A stretch of DNA of 64,000 nucleotides. It comes from Thereva unica. Taxonomy: Eukaryota > Arthropoda > Insecta > Diptera > Therevidae. The notes under the pieces were generated by a model that worked only from the letters and a program-made list of their open reading frames with translations, was not told the DNA's origin and ran no database searches. This document shows positions 43,390-55,185 of the stretch, one piece after another. The translations under genes and the position numbers were made by a program. The stretch lies in the NCBI GenBank assembly GCA_949987705.1, contig OX465281.1, positions 79,946,543 to 80,010,542 of the forward strand. Reading direction: 5' to 3'. Each line of letters starts with the position of its first letter. Position 1 is the first letter of the stretch.

Positions 43390-45035
43390 TTGAAAGTTGA
43401 TTTGCCTAGCATAAGTATTTTAAAAGTTCATGACTGTTTCTTCGGATAACATACTTAAGGATACTTCTATAACTGGATTCGTTCAATGATTGCCTTATAT
43501 CAATAGAGAGTTCATTATACATCATCGGACCTAAGTAACTGGGGTGTCTTTGAGATACCATTTTTCTGCATTTTCGTATTGCAAGTGGGCGTGTTAATTG
43601 TTATATGTAAATTTCAATAGATTTGTCGGACAGTCAGTACATTAAAAGTGGATAACGCTTCAGTAGTGGAAAAGAATTTAGATCTTTTTATGCACATTTT
43701 AATGATTTTCGACTGTAAATTAATTAACGGCTTCATGGCATTTGTGTATGCAGAACCCCAAGCTATATAACACCATATTGAAAGCGTGATTGTATTAACG
43801 CAAAGTATACTGATCTCATCGTTGGTCTATCAAGAATATTTTTCGAAGCAGCACAATTTTGTATTTAGTTTTCCTTATCCTTTTACATATTCCAAGAATA
43901 TGTTTATCCCATTTAAGACGATCATTTACGATCATCACACCTAGGTATTTGATATCTGGAACACGTTTTAGTGAGGTATCGCATACCTTAATAAAGTGTT
44001 CATTGAGTGGATTTGCGTTATGGCCGAACATAATAAAATGTGTTTTTTCTAGGTTTAGCGCGAGCTTATGCAGACATAGCCACTCGTAAAAAGTTTTCAT
44101 TCCACTATTTGCTAAGCTGATCGTCGTGTTCCAATTATCGCTTTTAAACATTAAGACAGTAACGTCAGCAAACGCTACGACGTATCCATTTGAGGTATTA
44201 TGCTGCAGATGGAAAATATCATTGACATAGACGAGGAACAATAAAGGATCAAGCACAGTGCCTTGGGGTATCCCACAACGTACTAAACTAGGCTCACTTA
44301 CTATATTCCTCACTTTAACGAGCTGCAGTCGTTCGTGAAGATAGGAATTGAAAAGCGATAAAATTCCCCCGTTTAAACCCAGTTTTTCAAGTTTATTGAT
44401 CAGAAGCTGATGATTTACTGTATCAAAAGCCTTTTTCAGATCAAGGTAAATTGCTAAGACTTTCTCATTTCTGTCCACACTGGCGCTAATGAAGGATGTG
44501 ACGTCAAACAAAGCATGATCTGTACTCGTATTCGATCTAAAGCCGTATTGATTTTTTGCAAGGATGTTATTATCATCCAGAAACTTCAAGAGTCTACTCT
44601 ATATGCACTTTTCGAAAATTTTGGCAATGTTAGAGAGCAGGCTTATTGGCCTATAATTGTTCGGGTCACTTTTACTGCCAGACTTATGCAAAGGGACAAC
44701 AACAGCGCATTTTAACTTGTTGGGGAAAATTCCCTTTTCCATGGACAAGTTGAAAATATGTGAGAGGGGATGTTTGACAAGGTGTGAAATACTTTTCAGA
44801 ATTCCCGCAGTAAGTCCATCGCTCCCAGGAGCTTTATTTATATTTAAATTGTTTATGTGTAACATATTTCTTCACAACTTATCGGTGGTCACTCTAGACT
44901 AGAGGATAGCGAATTGGTGTTTGAGGGATATGGATCATATCATTTACGGCAGAGGTAGGAACATTATTTGCGATTTTCTCGCCTATACTTTAGAAATGAT
45001 CATTTAACTCGCATGAAATTGTAGCATATCAAAAT
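43390..45035 (-). pseudogene. LINE reverse transcriptase with damaged catalytic box
   Basis: It starts around ELNDHF-SIGEKIANNVPTSA near 45,030. NKAPGSDGLTAGILKSISHL, VVVPLHKSGSKSDPNNYRPI and SLLSNIAKIFEKCI follow, then an in-frame TAG at about 44,596-44,598. Next come NQYGFRSNTSTDHALFDVTS, YLDLKKAFDTVNHQLLINKL (first Asp), CGIPQGTVLDPLLFLVYVND and FADVTVLMF. The last should be the FADDT box, but the second catalytic Asp is Val, which by itself would abolish polymerisation. KALNLEKTHFIMFG-like and DIKYLGVMI blocks complete the palm and thumb. A frameshift lies near 44,870. Confidence 0.88.
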
Positions 45036-45990
45036 TGCTACGAACGCAAATAAACATAAATATTAAAAAATGTCCTAAGTCCTAAATGACGTCATAATGA
45101 AATTCAAAATTATTTCAAAGTAAACTCAGTACAAATATTTCAAAATTAAACAATAACAAATCAGACATAAATATCACAAAAATTTATTTTAATTAGACCT
45201 AACAATTAAATACCTAATCAATTAAAAACCTGTAAGGCTAGAACACAGCGGAAATCCGAAATTCCATTTTTCTTCGAAAACTGCCGCGTGGCGAAGAGAC
45301 AGGAAACCGATCCTTCTGGTACTAGGAGGCAGAGTGTGAAGACCGAATTTTAGAGGTCGAAGTTTCCAACCTAAAAAGAAATTAAAATTAGTAAAAGTTT
45401 AAAGTAAAGATAAATTGTTTATAGTATACGAATAGTGTTCCACACCAATTATAGTAAAATAGTAATAAATTAACCTAAATTTGTGCACCAAATATGAGGT
45501 TGCACTAGCGAAGCAAGGACATATATGATGTTAACCCACCGTCCAATACATATGAAGAAAAGATAGTTGCTTTAAACTTGCTATCTAAAATAACCTGCGA
45601 AAGATAATATTCTGCAAAACAACAGGAAAATAATCAAAAATTTAACATAACCAACGTGGGACTCCCAGCAACAATTTAACTAACCAACGGAGGACTCCCA
45701 GCAACAATTCGACCAACGTGGGACTTACAGCTAAGCTTTTAAAATAATATATATACATACATTTATTTAATAATTATTTGTCAACTATTGATATTTATTT
45801 ATTTATTATTCAAATCTATTATTATCCATATTTATACATATTTTTGTAGATTAAATTCCTTCAATTAATTTATCCATAATGCATGCATAAAAAAAAAATC
45901 TATACGCAATTGTTAGATGGGCCCAGAGTAAGTACCTAGTTAATAAGTAGTTTTGTTGCTCTCACCTTCGAGCTAACTTGTACGACACGA
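45036..45990. mobile_element. Unidentified insertion in the LINE linker
   Basis: The LINE frame disappears here between the endonuclease-side linker and the RT start. At 45,650-45,733 there are three imperfect copies of ACCAACG(T/G)(G/A)GGACT followed by (C/T)(C/A)CAGC. A run of A's lies at about 45,889. No coding motif or clean terminus was found. It could be a decayed LTR or another DNA element, or part could be diverged LINE sequence. Confidence 0.4.
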
Positions 45991-46010
45991 CAAGTAGTCG
46001 AGGCTGTATA

Positions 46011-46830
46011 ACATAGCTCTCTAAAATTTTGAAAAATTCGTCCTAGGAAAGATTTGGGTCGCGATTATTAAACAAATCTTCAGAGACAAATCTTTCCATG
46101 TTAATGCTTTTGATTTCGCGGGCTCTTCTTTTACCAGCCTTTCATTGTTGAATTCCTTGCTTAGTTCCGTGAAATTTATTTTTGCTACAATGCTGAAATG
46201 ATCTGTTATATAGGTTTCGAAGATGCCTGAATTAAAAGTTTAGTGATTATTTTGTTTATAAAACATGTGATCAATGCAGGAAGATGCCCCCTTTCCAACC
46301 CTTGTAGCTCCCATTAAGTATTCAGAAAAACCATGTTTCATGAGTACATCTAAATACTCGTTGCAATCATTTGATGGTCTTTATTCTTTCAGATTTATGT
46401 TTATATCACCAAGGAACAAATGATTTTCTAACCCTTTTTTTAATTCTAAAAAAGTTTCCAAGGAATTTATAAAATGTATGGGGTTATTAAAGCTTGGAGA
46501 TCTGTATACTGCTGTAACGTTAACCTTTAAATCTTTACATAGGGTTATACAAAGGTTTAAGTCATTCGCCTCAGAGAGCTCAAGTTCCGAAATGTCGTTT
46601 AACATACACGACTACTCCATCACATTTATTATGTTTACTAGGTTTATTAAAGGACTGATATCCTTCTAAATCAAAACAGAAAAAAACATCCATCCAAGTT
46701 TCTGTAAGAACGATAACGTCGAAATCAATTTTAAGATTATTCAAGAGAATAAGGCAATAATCGAAATTATTATTTATACTTCTTATATTTAAGTCAAAAA
46801 TCTTTACCGATATGTTTCTATCTAAGAAAA
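46011..46830 (-). pseudogene. LINE endonuclease domain (APE type)
   Basis: Translation of the minus strand begins FDLNIRSINNNFDYCLILL at about 46,810 and continues DVIVLTETWMD (the catalytic Glu). The frame at 46,605-46,381 then gives the central part with VTAVYRSPS and HLFLGDININLKE (the Asp/Asn pair). Further downstream, in other frames, ITDHFSIVAKI near 46,190-46,210 supplies the TDH motif. The order is that of a LINE apurinic-type endonuclease. Frameshifts separate the blocks. Confidence 0.8.
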
Positions 46831-46848
46831 ATTCTTTACATTCCTTAA

Positions 46849-47397
46849 TTTTTTTTTTTTATGTGGCAGTGCTAAGCTGAGGAGTCACCCTTTGTACTAC
46901 TAGTCCGTTATGTCATTTGTCAGGTCGTGGTGCAATGTCTAGCAGTAAGCTTAGTACGGGGGAGGGATGAGGGGAGGGGGGGTATAGGTTAAGGATTAAA
47001 AGGTACGGGGGGTATTGAAGAAGGTGGTGATGAACCCTGCGTTTGAACTCTTGGATGTTGTAGGAGTTCGGAAATACTGACTGCGAGAGGTTATTCCACA
47101 GTCGAGTTGTTCTATTAACAAACGAATTCATATCTTGTTGAGTGCGTGAAAGGGGTAGTTGCAGGTGAAGGGAATGAGACGAGTGGGCTAATCTGGTGTT
47201 GCGGGTATAAGATTGCCGTGGAGGCAGGAGAGCGTTTAACTCGGAGGAACAGTCACTATGATAGTAGCGATAAAATTTTGTCAGTGCTGCTACATTCCTA
47301 CGGTGGCTCAAGGGGTCGATGGTAGAGCAGGCGGTGTCGTAATCAATTAACTTGAGCACCCTTTTTTGCACCTTATCTAACCATGCCAAGGTGGTTA
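46849..47397 (-). mobile_element. LINE-A copy with open RT C-terminal frame
   Basis: The most complete LINE-A copy here. The minus-strand frame at 47,389-46,913 (158 codons) encodes MAWLDKVQKRVLKLIDYDTA, RNVAALTKFYRYYHSDCSS and NRTTRLWNNLSQSVFPNSYN. It ends in the 3' UTR and a poly(T) (poly(A) on the minus strand) at 46,849-46,860. It is 5'-truncated at about 47,397. The open frame suggests this copy is younger than those at 3,329 and 18,240. Confidence 0.85.
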
Positions 47398-48397
47398 TTA
47401 AGTGGCGCCCCTTCTTAGATGTACTGTGTTAATTTTTCTATATATTTCTAAGCTATTTAAATAGTCCTCCATTTGCAGAAAAGAAAAACTAACCAATAAT
47501 ATCAAAATAAAAAATAATTACTCAGCTCAATTTTCGAGTACGGGTTGCCTGAAGCGTTTTTTTTTACAAGGAGAATCTAATTATGTTAGGGTTTTACTAT
47601 CTTTTGATTTTGAGCCAAAATTATGCATTTGTATGAAAAATTAAATGAGATCAAAGTAGTAGTTTCTTTGTACGCTTGAATCATCAACAGAATCTGAAAA
47701 ACGGCGGAAAACAGCGAACTATTTAGAAAAAATGGACGAAAAAATGCAAAAGTTCCTGATTTTCGATTCGATTTTTTTCACTTTTTTCGAGCTTAAAAGT
47801 TTTTCTTGTTCACCATCATAAAGTGAATAAAAGAACCTCTATTTAAAAAAAGAGCCTCATGCGATGCGATGCACAAAACTGTGCAGGCCTTAGCCCATGA
47901 ACAAGGTAGAGCGAGATTGTCTCTCGGCTCCCTTTGGTCAACGCTTTCACAACATTACATAAATTGGATTTCCGTTTATTTTCTGTATATGTAGAATAAG
48001 AAATCTGTATTTTTACTTGTCATTTTTTAAATTTGTGTGGTCTAATCATGGAAACGGCTAATCCGAAAGCAACGGGACTTTCACGGAAAATTTAGTAGTA
48101 TGGGGAATATTTTAAGCTACGTTTTCGCTCCGATCCGACTATCGGAACCGGCTATCGTATTCGATTATTGATTCAGACCGAAACTTGACCCGATGATCGT
48201 AGGAAAACGAGTCGGAACTGTTTTTATCATTCCAATTATAGACCTCAAAACTTGGGAGCCGCTAAATAGATTTTAAGGTAAATAATCCGATTGCTTATGC
48301 TAATTTAATTTTGCACTCTGAATGGACTAGTGAGTCGGACCGAAAACTTGAACCGATATCGAAGGAGAGCCTGATAGAGTGAACACGTGACAACGTC
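47398..48397. other. Unidentified spacer
   Basis: About 1 kb without a recognisable gene or repeat. Confidence 0.5.
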
Positions 48398-48400
48398 TTA

Positions 48401-49847
48401 GGCTGGTCGTCCACTGGAAGCGTATTCGAGCGGCTTCGCGCTTCGGCCATACAAATGAGCCGCTTGTAGCCGCTCATATGTATGGCCGTAGCGCGAAGCC
48501 GCTCGAATACGCTTCCAGTGGACGACCACAGGGGCGGCGCTTTCATAGGTGCGAATGGTGCACTTGCACCGGGCGCAATTTGTCATGGGCGCAGTTTCAG
48601 AAATTAAGATTAAAAAAAAATTGAAAACTTAAAAAAAAATTAAAAGTATTCTCACGGGTGCAAGAAATTACGCTAATTTACCCAATTTTTGTCCCTGTAC
48701 TTTCTTATGTAAGAAAAAACGGGGAAATTTCACCTCTCCTCGTGCAGGAAGTTTCCAGAGATTTTAGCTTAGAGAATTTTAGCAAGAAAAATCTCTCATT
48801 TATTTGGAGCACTTTTTTAAAATTCTGTAAAAACCACCATATCCACTCACACAAAGGAAAAATTGTTTGATTGATATAAATTTAAGAGCGCTGTTGCTGC
48901 ACTTTAAAATTCTGTTTCAAGAATTGTTAAAGGAGGTAAACGAACGAAATGAGGAGAGCAAAACTTCTTGTGGCGAGAGCTCTTTAATTCCTATTTTTTG
49001 TTTGTTTCTTTATACTCCGGCTTCACCGACCTCAGTTCAATAAAGTTCAGTTCAATCCGCATGAGTGCTTGTTGTTGTTGCTTTTCGCCAGAAGTTAGAA
49101 ATGCAAAAGCTCACTGGAATGATATTCCATTATTCCAATTGATTAATCTCTTTTGAGCGAACTTTTACGTTCAATCTCAATTTCATGTTCTGTTGGGCGA
49201 ACTTAGGAAATATTTTTCCTGAGTTCAATATGTGAAAATGTTTGGGAACTAAGGCAAAAATTGAAGTTCAGTACACTAATTTGCTCAAACTTATGCAGTT
49301 CGGCCGGTGAAGCCGGGGTTTTACTATCTAACAAATTAATATGCCCAGTTTCACACGGGCCAGCCTACAGAAAATGGCTGTAATCGTCAATTTCCTTTTG
49401 AAATTCGATGAAAAATCGCATAGGTTTTCACAAGAGCCAACTTTTCCAACAAACTATACGTTAGAATGTTTTAGCTTGTTGTTGTTGCTTTTAATTATTA
49501 TTTATTCTCCGTTCTGCCATTTCTTTTCTTTTATTTTTCCTAGAAAAAGAGACAAAAAACAACAACAACCACACAGCCGTCAAAAACTCTCTTCTCCGCA
49601 AACGACGTTTTCAGTAGAATTTTGTTGGTTTATGTTGACCCTTGCGAAATTTTTTATCTTATATGCAATATTATTAGTGCAATCTTTAATTTTGCGCAAA
49701 CTATGAAAATTATTATTCCCACTCAGCGAGTGTTTGTGTCTTTTCTATTGCCCTTCACTGCGTTCAAAAATTTTCAGCTTATGGGGCGCAGTATGGCATA
49801 GTGCACCGGGCGCAAAAAACCCAAGCGCCGGCTCTGGACGACCAACC
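48401..49847. mobile_element. 131-bp MITE (TTA duplication) split by a hAT insertion
   Basis: The MITE occupies 48,401-48,528 plus 49,845-49,847. TTA flanks are at 48,398-48,400 and 49,848-49,850. Its TIRs read GG(C/T)TGGTCGTCCACTGGAAG and extend for about 58 bp, meeting around GGCTTGTAGC. A non-autonomous hAT landed three bases from its right end. Confidence 0.88.
48529..49836. mobile_element. Non-autonomous hAT, 1.3 kb, perfect 8-bp TSD
   Basis: Ends CAGGGGCGGCGCTTTC and AAGCGCCGGCTCTG. GACGACCA is duplicated at 48,521-48,528 and 49,837-49,844; one copy belongs to the MITE's own right TIR. Subterminal GCACCGGGCGCAA is repeated in the same orientation near both ends (about 48,567 and 49,803). 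No transposase motif was found in the interior frames. Confidence 0.9.
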
Positions 49848-49850
49848 TTA

Positions 49851-50744
49851 TAAATCGGAGCACGCGGACGGAGAATGTCCCGAAATAGTGTGTGGTGGGC
49901 GTGGCCTATGCGCATGTGTGAGTAAGCGACGCCGGCTCCGCCGTATATTGGAAATAAAAAATACTGAATAAATAATCACACTGTTATTGTTACATTTGAG
50001 AATAAACAAAAATAAAAATACTGCAAAATTATATTTATATTGTGTTTATTATATATTGCATAACGAATAAGCAACATGGTAGTTGTCACGGGGTAATCCG
50101 GGGCACCGGTTTTTTTTTATATCTAAGTTTACCTAAGTGAATCGTGATCGCACTATAGACAAACCTTTTCTTTTTGGTCAGATTTTCGTGGATAGCGTTA
50201 CCGTATACGTTAAATATTTACTTATTTAAATAAAGGACTTCAATTGAAATGAGAAAAAAAGTTTTCACTTTATCAGGAATATGCTTTTTCCGATTAGGTT
50301 TTTGAAATGCAGACCTGCCTCCATTTGTTGAAGGCCGCCGATCGGGCTATGAAGGATTTTTACTGGATCTAATAGGTACGCTGTCTTTCTGTCTGTTTGT
50401 AGGGGCTAATCTCTTAACCGGCTAATTTTGGTTTGATGGTTTTTTGACAGGCTATAAACATATTTTAGGCTCGTTTTCCACTTGATCAAACAGTTATTTT
50501 ATTGACAGAGACAAACGAGCCATTTTGCGGTGTGTATAGCTCAATACTTAAGGATTGCGTAGTAGACAGAAATAATCGAACACTGCTGCCACTGACTGAT
50601 TTTGTTCTTTCAATAGACGGGTATACTATTAATATGTGACAGAGATTTTATAGAAAAACACAATAAACCAAAGTTAAACAAATGAACAAAAAGAAGTCTT
50701 CCAACGCATCAAATGTATCAATACGAGTGTTAGTAATGTATATT
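49851..50744. other. Unidentified spacer
   Basis: No gene or known element was recognised in this spacer. Confidence 0.5.
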
Positions 50745-51374
50745 TTTTAGGCGCACCACGCGACATTGCTGATAGGCCCCCTAGAACAATTTTTTTTTTT
50801 TTCAAATATTCCCAGGAATCACCATTTAAGGATTATCAATTAAGTCTGACATACCTTATATATACCTTATACCTTATATAACACACACATTTTTAATGTT
50901 TCCGATGCTCGTCTCAAGCCGAAATACATTGATTTTAGGGCCCCAAAGTGTGAATTTTTGAGCTGAGCGCCAAATTTTGCAAAATAAATTACCTTTAGCT
51001 AAATCAGAAAATCTTATGGGCGAAGTTCTGTATAGAAGCCAAATTTTCCCGGCTCTGCAAAAGCGATGTGGGGGGGGGGGGGGGGTTGCGAGCGAAAGCT
51101 ATGAGTATTGCTTATCCGAAGACAATTTTTTTTTCGTTATATCCAAAACATGATTTGCTTGGTTCACAAAAAATTGTCTTAAGCCAAGAATGTTTTTTTT
51201 ATCAATGTAGTCTTAAATAAATAAAAATAACGAAATGTGTCAAAGTCTAATTTTATTGCAAAAGGCGCCGTCTAAATTTTAGTTTTCGCTCGAAATTGTT
51301 TTTCACGTTTATTGAGGGTGCCTTTTGGCGCCTTAAGCGACCGCTCCACTCGCTCTACCCTAAGGCCGGCGCTG
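50745..51374. mobile_element. Possible hAT-like relic
   Basis: The right end reads CTAAGGCCGGCGCTG, a common hAT terminus when read as CAGCGCCGGCCTTAG. A GCGCCTTAAG.GACCGCTCCACT-type region sits just inside. The left partner and an 8-bp TSD were not found. A 15-17 bp G run lies at about 51,069. Confidence 0.35.
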
Positions 51375-51545
51375 GCAGAAAAATTATTGGGCAATCTATT
51401 TTAAAATAGTGATATAATGAAGTCAATTTTTGGGACTAAGATATTTTGGGACTAAGATAAGACTTGAAATTTGAACCAGTTATTGTTCACATTATAAAGT
51501 AATTTAACGAAAAACAAAAATTTAGCAGTTATTTAAAGTATTTTT

Positions 51546-51828
51546 TAGGTTATGTGTGCAGATAAAAATTTCATGTTGTACCCGCTAATTGCCAATATTA
51601 TGACGAACAGCCTTTATTTTTTTTTCGATTCTTTCAGAGCTATATATGCCGATATATACTCTTCTACATTGAGAAGGAACGACTAAAATGGTAAAATTTT
51701 CGGTTGCTTTAGGTAGAAAATATTCATTTCGTATAGCATTCGATGTAACTAACATGTTCTAAAAATTTTTTGAATCTGTATACAATTCCTTGTGCTTTTG
51801 CTTAACTGATTCCACTATATCTTATTTT
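51546..51828 (+). repeat. Dispersed repeat copy (partner 5,214-5,476)
   Basis: Shares GCAGATAAAAATTTCAT, GCCAATAT, CGAACAGCCT, TTTCGTATAG(C/T)ATTCGATG and ACAATTCCTT(G/A)TG with the copy at 5,214-5,476, in the same order. Confidence 0.75.
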
Positions 51829-52674
51829 TCAGTTTTTTAATTAAAGCCTTCGATACTTTTACTTTTATCGTCGCCTTGCGCATTGCTTCCTTTATCCTGA
51901 ACCTTACGAACCGCCACTGTAAACTAACTTTATTCATTCGGTATATGCGATATCCCTTCCCAAATTATTTTGTTGCGTTTTCTCTGCGTTTTTTGCCGTT
52001 TTAACGCAAAACGGTGGAAGTGGTAGAAAAAATTTATAAAATTTGGAAACGAGGTGCGTAGAACTGTTCAATTTTTTTGTGCCACGGAGTTTGACAACAT
52101 CACCAAGGCAAACGAACATTTGGTCGCGAGCAAAGACGTGAAAAGATGATGTTCAACTATAGCTGTGTTGTTTTCTGTGTTGTTAATTTAATTTAAAAGT
52201 TATGCGGTCAACCAATTTTTAGGCAAACTTAGGGTTTTCAACTACATACCAAAAAAAAAGCGATTCCAACAATAATGCCGCCTATGGGCCAAAAATCCAA
52301 TGTAAGTGCCTCATCGACCAGCCTAATTTGTTTTCCTGAACAAAAACTGCAGGGCGTGGAGAACAATTCCCCGTGCAAAAAGTGCTGATCTAAAATTTGA
52401 AAAATTCGTAATATCACCGAATGCAACGCATGTATGCTTGCAAATGTCACCAGTTTCAGTTGCGTGGCTGCATTTGTACGTGTCGAAGTTTAATCAACAA
52501 AATCCTCGTGAGCTCAAAACACCGATTGATCAAAAATCAGTTGCGCTTGTGTGTGTACAAAGGTTTCATTTTGGTTGCAAACTTGTGAACGTGATAATGG
52601 TGAAACCAGTTTGAAAATTATATTTATAGCTATCACTTGGATTGGATCAGCCGACTCATGTGCGTAGGGCCTCA
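51829..52674. other. Spacer with a hAT-like end and an arm-related unit
   Basis: 51,875-51,921 reads, on the minus strand, CAGTGGCGGTTCGTAAGGTT and resembles the ends at 26,949 and 41,899. 52,418-52,455 (GAATGCAACGCATGTATGCT, then TGCAAATGTCACCAG) is a diverged copy of the outer unit of the 991-bp inverted arms. No gene was recognised. Confidence 0.5.
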
Positions 52675-53112
52675 AGGTGGATTTACATATCCGACGTTTT
52701 TCTGTCGCGCCGCTCTTTTTTCCAATTTCGACCAATAGGAAACAATCTCTGCGACATCTTACCGTCACGGGCAAGAGCTGAACGAACTTCAACTTTTCCT
52801 GTGACAGCGTGATAGAAACAGCTGATTGTAAGCAAAATTTGAGGTTATGTGTCACTGAAATGTTTATTTATTTGAAATTGCTTGGTTTTGCGTGGACTAA
52901 AGAGGGGTTTTATTTAAAATAGTTTGTTTGTTAATTTATATTTTTTAGTTACTTTCATTTTTACTCTCTCCAAGTCTGTTATCAAAATTCACGATTGTTT
53001 TTGTCCGCGACGGAGTTCGTCACAAATGTAAAATGCGTATTGAAAATCTGCGACATAAATGATCAGCTGTGATACGGCGCGACGGTAAAATGTCAGATAT
53101 GTAAATCCACCT
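52675..53112. mobile_element. MITE, 438 bp, TCA duplication
   Basis: TIRs read AGGTGGATTTACATATC(C/T)GA and include a GTCGCGCCG block further in. TCA lies at 52,672-52,674 and 53,113-53,115. An inner AACAGCTGATT / ATCAGCTG(T/A) pair is also inverted. The frames inside it are not genes. Confidence 0.82.
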
Positions 53113-53374
53113 TCAATGTTTATGGAATAGTCATTTCCCCACATTCTTGCTCTAGTCCCTTATTTTATGGTGATAACTCTATCACACAAGAAATTGCTAT
53201 ACCGAAAAAAGAGCAGCGCATTAGGTGAGCGAGCCGAGCCAGCTCGAAGTTCTGGACGGGTGGGCGAACGCTACTACTCGCAAAGCGCTTTGCCAACCTA
53301 TGTATATAACCCTAACCTACTGACTGCGCCAAAATGAACCGAATAATCTCTAAAGTATATGCTTAAAATACTAT

Positions 53375-53461
53375 TGGACCTTGAAAAATGAAAATACGTT
53401 GAAAATTTAGATTTCGATTTCTGGTCAGAATACTATAACTTTCCTTAAAACTAGGAAGTTA
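53375..53461 (-). mobile_element. Terminal fragment of the TTAACTTCCCAGT family
   Basis: TTGGACCTTGAAAAATGAAA, then ATACGTTGAAAATTT and CTAGGAAGTTAA, match 18,930-19,035 with several substitutions. Only this end is present. Confidence 0.75.
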
Positions 53462-53545
53462 ATTATTTACCTTATTATTAACCTTAAATTCTAAATAATC
53501 ATTGCATCATTAATCCTATTGCCATTCAAATAAAAAAAACTGTTA

Positions 53546-54134
53546 AGGCCCCTTTACACTATCTGATAAGTCATATGTTTAGTCATACGCATTTTTATCT
53601 GACTAGTCAAAAGTTCTATCATAGCAAGTTGAAATCATAGCATTTTTGTGTTTGTTGTTTATACCTATTTGACAATCGGTACGATTTTCAATGTAGAAAT
53701 GGACCAAGAGCAAAGGATTTTATCGTTGTTATTACTGTAAAATTAGTTTTTTGGATCGTAAAGACATGGATTTTGCTCCCACATGTCTATCAATCCAAAA
53801 ATATTCTCTCTGCTCCATTTTATCTGTACAAGTACACAAATTGCAATTATTTAATTAATTAACATAATAATTACATCAACCGTTTTTTCGGTAAATTCTC
53901 TCCCTTTAAAAAACGCCCTAGTTTTCACTTTACTATTGCAACTTTCACGACGAGCATCAAAAATCATATGACTTCTCAGAGCAATTAGAACCAATCCTAA
54001 TCGTAAGAAAGTCATACGACTTATCATATGTCAGATCATAGGAGAGATATGGATGCGTTTACACCATATGACTTGACATTTTTGATAAGTCATATGTAAA
54101 AGCATATGACTTATCAGATAGTGTAAAGGGACCT
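53546..54134. mobile_element. MITE, 589 bp, TTA duplication
   Basis: TIRs read AGG(C/T)CCCTTTACACTATCTG and continue through ATAAGTCATATG. TTA lies at 53,543-53,545 and 54,135-54,137. Related to the shorter element at 20,157-20,457. The interior is non-coding. Confidence 0.87.
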
Positions 54135-54137
54135 TTA

Positions 54138-55019
54138 TAACGATGAAACTTCCTAGTAATGCCTAACTGATTTTATGCGATTTATACAAGAAACTAAATC
54201 TAATATAAAAACAGCTCTTTGCTTAAATTTGTTTTGTCCAGCAATTGCCCCAATAAGAAAATTTACCTACAATAAAACTTTTTGTACAGTTGTACATTTG
54301 AATGGGCTTCATGAATAAATCTAAATTAATCTAACAAATAAAATAGAAATGGAACATCATGCTCCTACTCATCGCATATTTTTCTCTGTTCCTTTTCTTT
54401 TGTGGGCCTTCAGATGAAGCTTTACTAAAATCAAACAAAACAACACTTAATTGGTGGCAGCATCGTCTAGGGGAATAGAAAACCGCTCTGGATTAAAAAG
54501 TGCACACTTTCTCAGCCAGATATACATACATATGTATATACATTTCTTTAGATAAATCTTGCATTTAATTGAATTGATTGGCAGGAAAACGTTATTTTAT
54601 TTATTCATTGCTTTTTTAAAAAATTTCCACCAATTGGAATTACTTGGTGATTATTGTATACTAGATGAAATTACTCGGCGTTGCCCAGACTTACTGGAAT
54701 TGTTTTTTTCCGACTGTCTATTATTACATATTATAAACAACATATTTATTTTAATGCTTCTCTGTAGACCGTGTTTTGAGTAGTATTGTTCTTGGCATAA
54801 ATTATTAAGTTTGCTCAGGCGCTGGCTCGGGCGGGAAGATACAACGAATAGTTGGCACTAATTACTAATACCTACCGCACGCGATTTTTTCTACAAAATG
54901 ATTTTATGATTATTTTTATACTTTTATGAGGTTAAATTCAAATAGGCGTCATCCCCACCCTTATGCTAAATTTACAACGCGTTTAATGATATATGTATCT
55001 CGGAAAATATATATTTTAC
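54138..55019. other. Unidentified spacer
   Basis: No convincing gene. A 74-codon frame at 54,559-54,783 is hydrophobic and Leu/Ile-rich but has no motif and AT-rich composition like its surroundings. Confidence 0.45.
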
Positions 55020-55185
55020 GACAAAATGTATATAATCTGTTTTGTATAATTAAGTGATTTAACTTTTTTGATCAGACTTTTTTTTTGTTAAGTCAATACA
55101 TATATGTTCGGAGCTACATGTAGTGCTTCAAACTTCATATATCACTTTCACTATATTTCGTTAATGGTTAGCTCGCCATGAAAAA
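55020..55185. repeat. Dispersed repeat, partner at 43,029-43,188
   Basis: Same order of shared strings as the copy at 43,029, with a 15-bp indel region (CAATACATATATG versus AATATG). Confidence 0.75.

Larger units (their letters stand above)
43190..46830 (-). mobile_element. CR1/Jockey-type LINE, degenerate, with internal insertion
   Basis: The minus strand carries an endonuclease (46,830-46,380), a linker (to about 46,011), an insertion of about 1 kb (45,030-45,990), the RT (45,030-43,816), an RT C-terminal region continuing in broken frames to about 43,390 (ALIQSRFQYGVIAWGSAY), and a 3' end with a poly(A)-like run near 43,190-43,200. A LINE-A copy abuts its 5' side. One RT stop, one catalytic substitution and frameshifts make it inactive. 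Confidence 0.8.

Noticed and set aside
48295..48586. Frames around the MITE at 48,401
   Set aside because: Open because the palindrome reads through; no domain and interrupted by the hAT boundary.
52514..52855. 113-codon minus-strand frame
   Set aside because: It straddles the left end of the MITE at 52,675-53,112, so it is a chance open frame.
54559..54783. Hydrophobic 74-codon frame as a membrane protein
   Set aside because: AT-rich sequence gives Leu/Ile/Phe-rich translations by chance; no start context, signal or family support.
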